Origin: a virus
DNA: 39,247 bases
Strand: one strand, 5' to 3'
IMG/VR virus record: IMGVR_UViG_3300025759_000019
Location: 1 to 39,247 of that record
Shown here: positions 5,225 to 12,571 of the stretch, piece after piece
Numbering within the stretch: the stretch's first letter is position 1
How the letters are laid out: each line of letters begins with the position of its first letter
The notes under the pieces: generated by a model
What the model saw: the letters and a program-made list of their open reading frames with translations, nothing else
What the model was told of the DNA's origin: nothing
Database searches by the model: none
Position numbers and translations under genes: made by a program

Positions 5225-5595
5225 AACGAGACAAAATTGCAGCGTTATACGCTAAGTACGAATTAGAAAAAGAAGATGTATTTAAGCATCAGCATTATCT
5301 AATCATTACCAGAAGTGGAATAGAAAAAATACAAGGGAGAGAAAAGATTGACATTAACTTTGATGTCATAAAGTGTGAACCTAATTTCTGCGTAGTGAAA
5401 GCTACATCAGGAGCATTACAAACGTTTGGCTCAGCTATCAAAGGTGCTACATTTAAAGATGGTAATACTAATTCATGGTATGTTATGGAAATGGCAGAGA
5501 AACGTGCGCTAAGTAGATTAGTATTAAAACTAACAGGGTTCTATGAGTTAGGTGTATTTGGTGAAGATGAATCAGAAGATTTTAAACGTGGATAA
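5221..5595 (+). CDS. Possible single-strand annealing/recombination protein
   Basis: The product is 124 aa. GIEKIQGREKIDINFDV, then FGSAIKGATFKDGNTNSWY and MAEKRALSRLVLKLTGFYE recall the core of ERF/Sak-type annealing proteins, where an A-(E/K)-KRA-x-x-R helix is common. The acidic end (FGEDESEDFKR) is short. It starts a cluster with the helical gene at 5567 and the SSB at 6126, a usual setting for phage annealing proteins. The assignment is an inference and the protein is shorter than typical ERF. Confidence 0.4.
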   Translation: MKRDKIAALYAKYELEKEDVFKHQHYLIITRSGIEKIQGREKIDINFDVIKCEPNFCVVKATSGALQTFGSAIKGATFKDGNTNSWYVMEMAEKRALSRLVLKLTGFYELGVFGEDESEDFKRG

Positions 5596-5884
5596 GATAC
5601 TAGACAAAATAAGTAGTATCATTGAAACCTATGAATCTGGTGCGTTTAAAGATTTACATGTTATGCATAGAGAACTAACGTGTAACATGTATTACCTAAG
5701 CCAAGAGCAAGTTAAAGCGCATCAGCACTGGAATAAGACCTACTACAATAGTAAAGAGAAAACAAACGCTGCTAAAGAGCGTGAGTGTGATAAATTAGTT
5801 CCTGAGTTATATTTATGTCGTAAGATAATGGAAACAGCAAAGGGTGTGAGTATAGCGATGGGCTATGAAATTAAAATGAATTAA
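5567..5884 (+). CDS. Helical hypothetical protein in recombination cluster
   Basis: I choose ATG 5567 (MNQKILNVDKILDK, 105 aa), which overlaps the previous gene by 29 bp; GTG 5588 is an alternative. The product is almost entirely helical (LSQEQVKAHQHWNKTYYN, KTNAAKERECDKLVPELY). Such helical proteins commonly lie between an annealing protein gene and SSB in phages; their role is not established. Confidence 0.6.
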   Translation: MNQKILNVDKILDKISSIIETYESGAFKDLHVMHRELTCNMYYLSQEQVKAHQHWNKTYYNSKEKTNAAKERECDKLVPELYLCRKIMETAKGVSIAMGYEIKMN

Positions 5885-5896
5885 AACAAATAAATT

Positions 5897-6115
5897 ATGT
5901 TAGAAGAAATAGCGTGTGAGTTTGCTAAATGGATGATTAACGAAGGTTATGAGGATAATTGGAAAGATGTAGATAATGATGGGAAAACATGGTCTAATAT
6001 TAACGATGAATTAGCATTATATGATAAAGGTAAAACACCAAATAGAACAAATGTGGAAAGATGTAAAATAGAAGATTTGTTAAATGATTTTTTAATTAAT
6101 AACGATTATAAATAA
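5897..6115 (+). CDS. Hypothetical protein (72 aa)
   Basis: The acidic product begins MLEEIACEFAKWMINEGYED, followed by WKDVDNDGKTWSNIND and a short helix at the end. No signal or membrane segment. It lies between the helical gene and SSB in the same operon. No function recognised. Confidence 0.65.
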   Translation: MLEEIACEFAKWMINEGYEDNWKDVDNDGKTWSNINDELALYDKGKTPNRTNVERCKIEDLLNDFLINNDYK

Positions 6116-6125
6116 ATAGTAAATT

Positions 6126-6503
6126 ATGGAAGTAACAGGTAAGATTACAAAGATTTTAGAAAAGGTAACAGGACAAAAGAAAGATGGTTCTGGTGATTGG
6201 GTTAAACAATCATTTACATTAGAAACATCAGAACAGTATAACAACTTATATTGCTTTGAGTTATTCGGTGAAGAAAAGGTAGAAAATTTTAATAAGTACA
6301 ATTCTATAGGACAAGATGTTAAGGTAGATTTTAACGTTAGTACTAATGAATGGAAAGGAAAGTACTTCACATCGTTACAAGCATGGAAGGTGTTTAAAGC
6401 AGAACCAGACACAACAGCTATTAATGCTGCTACTGCTAAAATAGATGCAACGTTTGAACCTGCTGGTGATTTAAACACACCTCAAGACGATCTGCCTTTT
6501 TAA
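6126..6503 (+). CDS. ssb: Single-stranded DNA-binding protein, DUF3127 family
   Basis: The product is 125 aa. Residues 1-95 form an OB-fold-like DUF3127 domain typical of Bacteroidota phages (MEVTGKITKILEKVTGQ, YCFELFGEEKVENF, SLQAWKV). A flexible linker follows, and the last residues are DDLPF, the acidic-hydrophobic tip that bacterial SSBs use to recruit replication and repair partners. It would coat single-stranded DNA during replication. The stop overlaps the start of the HNH-like gene. Confidence 0.8.
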   Translation: MEVTGKITKILEKVTGQKKDGSGDWVKQSFTLETSEQYNNLYCFELFGEEKVENFNKYNSIGQDVKVDFNVSTNEWKGKYFTSLQAWKVFKAEPDTTAINAATAKIDATFEPAGDLNTPQDDLPF

Positions 6504-6802
6504 TGAAGGCACACACTAAAATTTATTTAAAAGCATTAGGTTACGATGAAAGCGATTTCATGCCTTGTGAAATAACAGGCGCAACTGGTGTAGATATACA
6601 TCACATTGTAAATCGTGAAAACCGAATAGAAAACCTAATGCTTTTAACTAGGTTTCAGCACCAGGAACTAGGAGAGGTAAAATCTAAGATGTGTTACTTA
6701 CTAAAGGTACACATGGAATTTTTAGAAGCTAATGGTGTTAGATTTAGTACAGAATGGTTTGATGAACAACTAAAAAAGTATAGTATTTATGAAGGAGACT
6801 AA
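6503..6802 (+). CDS. HNH-like endonuclease/DNA-binding protein
   Basis: The product is 99 aa. CEITG (22-26), DIHHI (31-35), RIENLMLL (41-48) and H53 follow the order of an HNH beta-beta-alpha-metal fold, in which the first histidine pair and N44 would be key. The usual second cysteine pair is absent, so zinc binding looks incomplete. Likely a small phage HNH-family protein in DNA processing; nicking activity is inferred. Confidence 0.6.
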   Translation: MKAHTKIYLKALGYDESDFMPCEITGATGVDIHHIVNRENRIENLMLLTRFQHQELGEVKSKMCYLLKVHMEFLEANGVRFSTEWFDEQLKKYSIYEGD

Positions 6803-6896
6803 AAATATCATAAGGTTAATTATAATTTCTATTATGATGATGCCCCCGTTTTTATTTATAACTTTAATTTACATCTATTTTAAAAGGCAGAAATGA
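6789..6896 (+). CDS. Single-pass membrane peptide (35 aa)
   Basis: ATG 6789 reads to TGA 6894-6896. The product MKETKNIIRLIIISIMMMPP continues FLFITLIYIYFKRQK, a membrane segment with a basic end. It overlaps the previous gene by 14 bp and the next start by ATGA. Function unknown. Confidence 0.55.
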   Translation: MKETKNIIRLIIISIMMMPPFLFITLIYIYFKRQK

Positions 6897-7168
6897 GAAG
6901 AAACGCAAAGGTAGATATTAACCAACCAGAATTAGTAAAACAGATTAGATCGTTAGGTGGTTACGTACTGCATTGTCATCAACTTAAAAATGCATTCGAT
7001 ATACTTGTAGGTTACAACGGAAACCTGTACATAATAGAGATTAAAAACGATGCTAAAGGTAAGTTAACATCTGGTGAAATGAAATGTAAGATAGGCTTCG
7101 AGAAAGTTGGTGTACCTTACTACACAATATACAATATTGAACAATTTATAGAAATAACAAAACAATGA
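6893..7168 (+). CDS. PD-(D/E)XK (VRR-NUC-like) nuclease
   Basis: The product is 91 aa. D36 (NAFDILVG) followed by E49-I-K51 (LYIIEIKND) gives the D-x12-E-x-K motif of PD-(D/E)XK nucleases, and the following KGKLTSGEMKCKIGFE and PYYTIYNIEQF fit VRR-NUC-type small domains. A role in junction or flap cleavage during recombination is inferred from its place after SSB and the HNH-like gene. It overlaps both neighbours by 4 bp. Confidence 0.7.
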   Translation: MRRNAKVDINQPELVKQIRSLGGYVLHCHQLKNAFDILVGYNGNLYIIEIKNDAKGKLTSGEMKCKIGFEKVGVPYYTIYNIEQFIEITKQ

Positions 7169-7371
7169 AATACTACAAAAACGAACAAGACTACGATGTT
7201 ATAGACATCTGCACAGACTACAATCTAAACTTTAACAGAGGCAATATCCTTAAATACATCGTAAGGGCAGGTAAGAAAGATGATGAACTACAAGACCTTC
7301 ATAAAGCGTTAGATTACCTACTGCGAGAAGTAGAACATTTAGAAATAACACAAAACTATTATAAAATATGA
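7165..7371 (+). CDS. DUF3310 family protein
   Basis: The product is 68 aa. YDVIDICTDYNLNFNRGNIL, then KYIVRAGKKD and DLHKALDYLLREVEHLE are the conserved core of DUF3310, a common small phage protein of unknown biochemical role, often in nucleotide or replication modules. It overlaps both neighbours by 4 bp. Confidence 0.8.
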   Translation: MKYYKNEQDYDVIDICTDYNLNFNRGNILKYIVRAGKKDDELQDLHKALDYLLREVEHLEITQNYYKI

Positions 7372-7877
7372 AACTTGAAGAACTGATAAATATCATTGAC
7401 AATAAATTAGAATCTGATATTAAATCTAAAAGCCGAAAAAGAAATAACGTGTATGCTAGAAAACTTTACTGTAAACTAGCTTATGAGTGTGTTAAAGAAA
7501 TAGAAATATCAGAATATGGTGTAGAAATTAAGACACGTTATAGGTATCAAGATATAGCAGATACATTAAATGTTAATCACGATCTAATTTATTATCACAG
7601 AACTACTTTTGATGCTGTAAATGACAGATACAAAAACGTGTACAACGAAATTATAGATGAATACGATTTAGATATACGTAAATTAGGCGTAAAAAAAACT
7701 TATGCACCAGTTTTAAGCGAAGCACAAAAAACGCTTTTAAACGACTTAAAAAAATTAAGTGATAGTGATATACTAGAGTTTAGAGAAACACGCTTAAAAC
7801 CGTATCTAAATATGCTTAAAACAAGTGTTAAACAAAAACAAGCGATACAAGTTGTAGGAGCAAGATTAATAAGATAA
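7368..7877 (+). CDS. HTH-containing protein, DnaA domain IV-like
   Basis: The product is 169 aa. Residues 24-85 (NVYARKLYCKLAYE, then YRYQDIADTLNVNHDLIYYH) look like a helix-turn-helix of the DnaA domain IV kind, with a basic surface. The C-terminal half is helical (LSEAQKTLLNDLKKLSDS). It lies just before the structured 7880-8060 region, so origin or leader binding is possible; that is inference. Confidence 0.55.
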   Translation: MKLEELINIIDNKLESDIKSKSRKRNNVYARKLYCKLAYECVKEIEISEYGVEIKTRYRYQDIADTLNVNHDLIYYHRTTFDAVNDRYKNVYNEIIDEYDLDIRKLGVKKTYAPVLSEAQKTLLNDLKKLSDSDILEFRETRLKPYLNMLKTSVKQKQAIQVVGARLIR

Positions 7878-7881
7878 CAAA

Positions 7882-7934
7882 AGCCGAGCTTCGTTAATAT
7901 TAACGCTTTTAATTCGTCAAAAAGTGGCTCGGTT
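7882..7934 (+). terminator. Branched hairpin, possible terminator after 7877
   Basis: AGCCGAGC (7882-7889) pairs with GCTCGGTT (7927-7934), 8 bp with one G-T, followed by a T-rich stretch. Inside it lies a perfect 14-bp palindrome, CGTTAATATTAACG (7892-7905). The GC-rich outer stem is unusual for this genome. Termination or a structured transcript are both possible. Confidence 0.5.
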
Positions 7935-7954
7935 GTTTGTTTATTAAATATAAT

Positions 7955-8060
7955 TGTTGTAATATTGCAACAGTTACCGTCCGATATTATAGTAACAAAG
8001 AAATAACACAAACCCTATAATGAATCAGAAGTCGGACGCTGAGGATTTATAGGGTTTTAT
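7955..8060 (+). ncRNA. Candidate pseudoknotted RNA leader or origin structure
   Basis: Four arms interleave: CGTCCGA (7978-7984), AAACCCTATAA (8010-8020), TCGGACG (8032-8038), TTATAGGGTTT (8047-8057). Arm 1 pairs perfectly with arm 3 (7 bp) and arm 2 with arm 4 (11 bp), the order of an H-type pseudoknot. A near-palindrome, TGTTGTAATATTGCAACA (7955-7972), precedes it. The gene at 8072 starts 14 bp later, so the element may control it. Confidence 0.5.
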
Positions 8061-8071
8061 GTATTAATATT

Positions 8072-8722
8072 ATGGCAGAAGGTAAAAATAAAATAGTAGT
8101 TTATGCTGATTGGTTAGGTAATTTTGAAGACTTAACCGATGAAGAGTTAGGTAAATTAATGAGGCATTTCTTTGAGTACGTTAACGATCTAAACCCAGTA
8201 CTTGAAGATAGACTTTTAAGTATAGCATGGAAACCAATACAAGCAACTTTAAAAAGAGATTTAAAGAAGTGGGAAACATACGTTGAAAAGCAGAAAGCCA
8301 ATGGTAAAAAAGGTGGTAGACCTAAAGCCAAAAAACCCAAGCCTTTATTTGAAAACCCAGACGAACCCAAAAAAGCCGATAGTGTTAGTGTAAGTGATAG
8401 AGATAGTGATATTATATATAACGATTTATCATTTTTAGAATCTTGGTCAAAAGCAAGAAAGCACTATCTTAATAAACCTACTCACATAAAGAAATTAGAT
8501 TTTAACGAGGCTAATAACTTTAAAGACTTAGTTAAAGACTATACACCAGAAGAAATTAAAACAGGTATCTATGGACTATTTAAACAAAAGAATAGAAACA
8601 TTAGCAGTATGTATTTAAAGCCTAAACACTTCTTAGAGAACTTTGTTAAATACTACAACGCTGAACTATGTAAAGATTATGAGTTATACGGAAAAGGTGA
8701 AAAACTAAAAACAGAATTATGA
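8072..8722 (+). CDS. Replication initiator/helicase-loader-like protein (DUF6291-type)
   Basis: The product is 216 aa. The N-terminal part (FEDLTDEELGKLMRHFFEYV) matches the DUF6291-like domain common in Bacteroidota phage replication proteins. A lysine-rich linker follows (NGKKGGRPKAKKPKP), then a C-terminal DnaD-like helical part (IYGLFKQKNRNISSMYLKPK). It would act at the origin, probably loading or partnering the ATPase encoded next, with which it overlaps by 4 bp. Confidence 0.6.
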   Translation: MAEGKNKIVVYADWLGNFEDLTDEELGKLMRHFFEYVNDLNPVLEDRLLSIAWKPIQATLKRDLKKWETYVEKQKANGKKGGRPKAKKPKPLFENPDEPKKADSVSVSDRDSDIIYNDLSFLESWSKARKHYLNKPTHIKKLDFNEANNFKDLVKDYTPEEIKTGIYGLFKQKNRNISSMYLKPKHFLENFVKYYNAELCKDYELYGKGEKLKTEL

Positions 8723-9588
8723 TTAAAAAACTAGATATAAAAGACTTTGAAAATCAAGAGCCCGAATTTGACTACGATAAAATGTATCAAGATTGTTTTG
8801 TTGATTTAGATTTAGTAATAGAAAGACCACCTATGGCTATAAGTATTGGAACTTATGAGTTTAACGGTGAAACTTATGACAATGCTGTTCATACTTACGG
8901 AGAGTTTAGTGCAACTGTAGCACCATCTAAAACAAAGAAAACGTTTTATAAGTCTGCTTTAATATCTTCTTATATTGGTGGTGAAACTATAAACTTTTTT
9001 GATAATATGAAAAGCCACAGAGATAAGGAGTTTTATATTGTAGACATAGATACAGAACAAGGTAAATTTTACGCTCAACACGCTTTTAGAAGAGTTGAAT
9101 TGATGACAGGTGCTAAGTATAAAAATTACTTACCGTTTGCAATGAGAAGTAAAACACCTGAAGAGCGTGTTAAGTTTGTAGATTGTCTTTTAGAAGATCC
9201 AAGATACAAAGGAAAGATTAAATTTATATCTATTGATGGTATTGCTGATTTAGTAGAGAATACAAATGATATTATTATGAGTGCTAAGATAGCTCAGAAG
9301 GTTTTAAAATGGACTGATGTTTATGGTGTTCACTTGCATACGGTAATACATAAGCTAATGAATATGGAAAGGCCTACAGGTCATTTAGGTTCTTATATCT
9401 TAAAAAAGGCTGAGTCTGTTGTATTCTTAGAGAAGATTGATCCTGATGATAAGCACTCAGATATAAAGGTTATACATAAATACAGTAGAGGTAGAGACTT
9501 TCCAGATTTTGCTTTTAACATTGATAAAAATGGATTACCTTATAAAACAGATTACATTGATTTAAACAATACTGATCCAGATATATAA
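8719..9588 (+). CDS. RecA-fold ATPase, RepA/DnaB-like replication helicase candidate
   Basis: The product is 289 aa. APSKTKKTF (68-76) is a deviant Walker A loop, EFYIVDIDTEQGKFY (104-118) resembles the conserved strand after it, and KFISIDGIADLV (168-179) is a Walker B. HTVIHK and the late RGRDFPDF fit RepA-like AAA_25/DnaB-type ATPases. It probably unwinds or organises the phage fork with the upstream initiator-like protein. The Walker A lacks the usual second glycine before the lysine. Confidence 0.65.
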   Translation: MIKKLDIKDFENQEPEFDYDKMYQDCFVDLDLVIERPPMAISIGTYEFNGETYDNAVHTYGEFSATVAPSKTKKTFYKSALISSYIGGETINFFDNMKSHRDKEFYIVDIDTEQGKFYAQHAFRRVELMTGAKYKNYLPFAMRSKTPEERVKFVDCLLEDPRYKGKIKFISIDGIADLVENTNDIIMSAKIAQKVLKWTDVYGVHLHTVIHKLMNMERPTGHLGSYILKKAESVVFLEKIDPDDKHSDIKVIHKYSRGRDFPDFAFNIDKNGLPYKTDYIDLNNTDPDI

Positions 9589-9592
9589 AATT

Positions 9593-10255
9593 ATGAACAT
9601 ATTAGAATTATTCGCAGGTAGTAGGTCTTTTGGTAAAGTAGCAGATTTAAGAGGTCATCAAGTATTTAGCGTAGATTGGAAAGCCTTTGATGGTATTAGT
9701 TTAGTTATTGATATAGAAGATTTAGAGGAAGATATGTTGCCTTTTATTCCTGATGTTGTAATTGATGGTAGACCATGTACTACATATTCAATGGCTGCAA
9801 TATCACACCATAGACACGAAAACGGTAAACCTAAAACAGAATTTGCTGCAAAATGTGATAGGATGAATATAAAACTAAATAATTTCTATAAAAAATGGGA
9901 TTGTATTTATTATATTGAAAATCCTAGAGCGATGTTAAGAAAAATGGACTTTATGAAAGGAATGGATAGAACCACAGTCACATATTGCAGTTATGCTAAA
10001 GTATTAGGTGGTTCTGGTGATACTAGAATGAAACCTACAGACATATTTTCTAACAACATAAAAGATATGTTTAACCCTAACGGATGGCAGCCTAAACCAA
10101 TGTGTTTTAATGGCAATACTAAATGCCAACATGAACCTGCACCAAGAGGATCTAAAACAGGAACGCAAGGATTAAAAAACAACTACGAAAGGTCTAAAGT
10201 ACCTTATGAGTTAGTATTAGATATTATTAAAGCAACAGAAAACAAATTACTATGA
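9593..10255 (+). CDS. C5-cytosine DNA methyltransferase
   Basis: The product is 220 aa. Motif I is LELFAGSRSFGK (4-15), motif IV is GRPCTTYSMA (59-68) with the catalytic C62, and motif VI is ENP (109-111). These order as in C5 methyltransferases, which transfer a methyl group from S-adenosylmethionine to cytosine. The PPC of motif IV is RPC here and the protein is short for a full Dcm, as in some compact phage enzymes. Likely anti-restriction or genome marking; no cognate nuclease is adjacent. Confidence 0.7.
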   Translation: MNILELFAGSRSFGKVADLRGHQVFSVDWKAFDGISLVIDIEDLEEDMLPFIPDVVIDGRPCTTYSMAAISHHRHENGKPKTEFAAKCDRMNIKLNNFYKKWDCIYYIENPRAMLRKMDFMKGMDRTTVTYCSYAKVLGGSGDTRMKPTDIFSNNIKDMFNPNGWQPKPMCFNGNTKCQHEPAPRGSKTGTQGLKNNYERSKVPYELVLDIIKATENKLL

Positions 10256-10725
10256 TAAACACAATAACAAAAGCCATAAGCCATTTTAAATGGAGATTTC
10301 AAAACGGATGGAAACCTACACAAAGAGACGTGGAAGCATACAACCAGATAGTAGAGTTCACAGAAAAAAAACACGCTGAACAGTTTGTAAATCAAGAACT
10401 TTTCGCTAAATTGTACATCAAGTACTATAGCGAACTAATAAAATACTATAAAGCATCTGTTTTAGATAAAGAACCACAGAAAGAAATTAACCGTATTTTA
10501 GACACACCAATAGAACAACTAATACAGGAATTCTGCAAGACAGTTAAAGAAGTTGAACAAGGTATTAAGTTAGATGCAAGTGGTTTAGACTATGTTAAGC
10601 AACTAAACATGACAGACGAAGAAAGAGCAGCGATACCATTAGATGCAAAGGCAGAAGGGATTACAGAAGCAGAAGCAACAACAAATCTAACGGCAATGAT
10701 AAACTTTGCTTTAAATAATTACTAA
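10252..10725 (+). CDS. Hypothetical protein (157 aa)
   Basis: The product is mostly helical. KWRFQNGWKPTQRDVEAYNQ, then KLYIKYYSELIKYYK, and an alanine/glutamate-rich end (EGITEAEATTNLTAM). The start overlaps the methyltransferase stop (ATGA). I know similar small proteins only as hypothetical phage products. After it comes the cassette-type spacer that precedes the N6 methyltransferase. Confidence 0.65.
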   Translation: MINTITKAISHFKWRFQNGWKPTQRDVEAYNQIVEFTEKKHAEQFVNQELFAKLYIKYYSELIKYYKASVLDKEPQKEINRILDTPIEQLIQEFCKTVKEVEQGIKLDASGLDYVKQLNMTDEERAAIPLDAKAEGITEAEATTNLTAMINFALNNY

Positions 10726-10772
10726 CGGATGGTAATATGGTTAGTGGCTTTTCGCCATTAATTATATTTAGT

Positions 10773-11575
10773 GTTACCCACTGTTATTTTTGAGCGGTGG
10801 CAAATTAATTTGATAAAATTAAAATATGATAGATTTAAGATTAGGTGATTGCCTTGAAGTAATGAAAACAATTGAAGATAATAGTATTGACGCTATTATA
10901 ACAGACCCACCTTACGGAACGACTGCCTGTAAATGGGATAGTGTAATTGATTTTGATTTGATGTGGGAACAACTGAATAGAATAATAAAACCTAATGGTG
11001 CAATAGTTTTATTTGGTAATGAACCCTTTAGCAGTGTTTTAAGGGTTAGTAATATAAAAAATTACAAGTATGATTGGGTTTGGGATAAAAATAAGCCTAC
11101 AGGTATGCTAAACGCTAAAAGACAACCATTGAGAAGGTTTGAAAATGTAATGGTGTTTTATAAAAAGCAATGTACTTACAACCCACAAAAAACAATAAAC
11201 CCTAATGGACCAGAAAAAAGAAGCCTGTACGCTTACAATAGAGAAAATGAAGGTGGTGAAACAACAGGCGAAATAAAACAAGGTGGTGTTTCTTCTGATT
11301 ATGAAGCGGATAAATTACTGCCTGTTAATATACAAGTTTTCAAAAAACCTAATAAACCAAAACACCCAACACAAAAGCCTGTTTTATTAATGGAATACTT
11401 AGTAAAAACGTACACAAACGAAAACGAAACGGTTTTAGATTTTACTATGGGAAGTGGAACAACTATGTTAGCTTGTAAAAACCTTAATAGAAACGGAATA
11501 GGAATAGAGAAAGACCCGAAATACTATGCCGTTGCAGTAGCACGTGTAGATGGCTAAAAAATAATTGTGGGTAAC
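10773..11575 (+). repeat. Cassette inverted pair (GTTACCCAC type) enclosing the N6 methyltransferase
   Basis: Leading box GTTACCCAC (10773-10781) and trailing box GTGGGTAAC (11567-11575) are a perfect 9-bp complement flanking the whole 10826-11557 gene. The sequence differs from every pair in the minus-strand array but keeps GTT(A/G) and (C/T)AAC ends. A TGGC/GCCA hairpin lies upstream at 10745-10757. Confidence 0.75.
10826..11557 (+). CDS. N6-adenine-type DNA methyltransferase, beta class
   Basis: The product is 243 aa. DPPYG at 27-31 (catalytic motif IV) precedes DFTMGSGTTMLA (205-216, SAM-binding motif I), the order of the beta class. DPPY points to adenine N6 methylation, using S-adenosylmethionine. 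HPTQKP (around 182) is the conserved segment before motif I. No partner endonuclease is visible, so it is an orphan, probably protecting phage DNA. It sits in a cassette bounded by an inverted pair, suggesting separate acquisition. Confidence 0.8.
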   Translation: MIDLRLGDCLEVMKTIEDNSIDAIITDPPYGTTACKWDSVIDFDLMWEQLNRIIKPNGAIVLFGNEPFSSVLRVSNIKNYKYDWVWDKNKPTGMLNAKRQPLRRFENVMVFYKKQCTYNPQKTINPNGPEKRSLYAYNRENEGGETTGEIKQGGVSSDYEADKLLPVNIQVFKKPNKPKHPTQKPVLLMEYLVKTYTNENETVLDFTMGSGTTMLACKNLNRNGIGIEKDPKYYAVAVARVDG

Positions 11576-11623
11576 GTTAAAATGTATGGTTAGTTGCGTG
11601 AATAAAAACTAAACTTAATAAAA

Positions 11624-11881
11624 ATGAAAATAAATAAATTTCCAACAACTGAAAAAGAAGTGATAGCCTTTGAATTAAAACACAAAGACAACTACAAAGA
11701 ACCAAAAAAATGGGATACCATTGATGACATAATAAATAGTAAGCAATTAACTATACATAGTGTTAGCAAATCGTTTTTAAAAATACTTAAAACCTTTATA
11801 AATAAGCGATTAGTTTGGTTTAGTATTGTAGCTATTTGGTGTGCCTTTTGGGTGTTTATGATTTTTAAATATGTTTGCTAA
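11624..11881 (+). CDS. Small C-terminally anchored membrane protein, cassette-associated
   Basis: The product is 85 aa. A polar lysine-rich N-terminus (TEKEVIAFELKHKDN) leads to SKQLTIHSVSKSF, where GTTAGC of the leading box encodes V-S. One membrane segment follows (LVWFSIVAIWCAFWVFMIF), then KYVC and a stop from the trailing box. The leader (AACTAAACTTAATAAAA) matches those in the minus-strand array. Function unknown. Confidence 0.65.
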   Translation: MKINKFPTTEKEVIAFELKHKDNYKEPKKWDTIDDIINSKQLTIHSVSKSFLKILKTFINKRLVWFSIVAIWCAFWVFMIFKYVC

Positions 11882-11882
11882 C
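11762..11882 (+). repeat. Cassette inverted pair (GTTAGCAAA type)
   Basis: Leading box GTTAGCAAA (11762-11770) and trailing box TTTGCTAAC (11874-11882) are a perfect 9-bp complement. Further out, AACTATA before the leading box also matches TATAGTT after the trailing box, so the pair has inner and outer arms. Confidence 0.75.
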
Positions 11883-11946
11883 AATGGTATATAGTTAATA
11901 AATGTATTACTTTTAACCTAAAACATCAATAAATACAGCAATAGTT

Positions 11947-12147
11947 ATGACAGCAAAACAAGAAGCAACAAAATTAGTAGATAAATTCTATTATAGACTT
12001 TACGAACTACAACGTAATCCAGAAATTGAATTAGTTATGAATCAGGCAAAGGCTTGTGCTTTGATTTGTGTTAATGAGATGTTAGAAGAGGTTATAAAAG
12101 AAGATCGTTCTTATTGGGAAGAAGTTAAAAAAGAAATAAATAAATAA
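11947..12147 (+). CDS. Small conserved phage protein (66 aa)
   Basis: The helical product begins MTAKQEATKLVDKFYYRLYE. The segment QAKACALICVNEMLEEV followed by YWEEVKKEI is a pattern I know from many small phage proteins with no assigned function. ATG 11947 follows the end of the methyltransferase cassette region. Confidence 0.7.
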   Translation: MTAKQEATKLVDKFYYRLYELQRNPEIELVMNQAKACALICVNEMLEEVIKEDRSYWEEVKKEINK

Positions 12148-12149
12148 AT

Positions 12150-12311
12150 ATGAAAAAAGTATTATTAATATCAGCATTAGTATTTATATCAATGCAAACT
12201 AGAATCATTCACGTAGTTGAAGATGGAGAGTTACCAACACATACTCCGAAATGCAGAACGATTACAGAAGGTCAGATTAAATATGATTGTTTAACAATAG
12301 TAGAAAGATGA
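12150..12311 (+). CDS. Small secreted protein with signal peptide (53 aa)
   Basis: ATG 12150 reads to TGA 12309-12311. MKKVLLISALVFISMQT is a plausible signal peptide; the mature part (VVEDGELPTHTPK) has two cysteines (C35, C47) that could form a disulfide. It starts 2 bp after the previous stop and overlaps the next start by 4 bp. A periplasmic role is inferred; no function known. Confidence 0.55.
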   Translation: MKKVLLISALVFISMQTRIIHVVEDGELPTHTPKCRTITEGQIKYDCLTIVER

Positions 12312-12550
12312 ATATAACAGTAGAACTAAAGGAAGATAACTTAGTATTAAACGGTGTTAAGTTGGGTTATTATAACCAGGAAGAACTAAAAGAACTGGTT
12401 AAAGATATGGATTATATTGCACACCATAAGCACGATCTACCGCAGAAATATAAAGACCATTACGAAATATCTATAAGAGATATAAATATGGGTGTATGGG
12501 AAGTATCACAAATTAGACAACTTATTGAACAAGTAGAACTACATTGTTAA
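12308..12550 (+). CDS. Hypothetical protein (80 aa)
   Basis: The start ATG 12308 overlaps the preceding stop (ATGA); an in-frame alternative at 12287 would run into that gene. MNITVELKEDNLVLNGVKLG is a beta-rich opening, followed by helical EELKELVKDMDYIAHHKHD. No family recognised. Confidence 0.6.
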   Translation: MNITVELKEDNLVLNGVKLGYYNQEELKELVKDMDYIAHHKHDLPQKYKDHYEISIRDINMGVWEVSQIRQLIEQVELHC

Positions 12551-12571
12551 TTTTTTTTATTATATTGCAAT

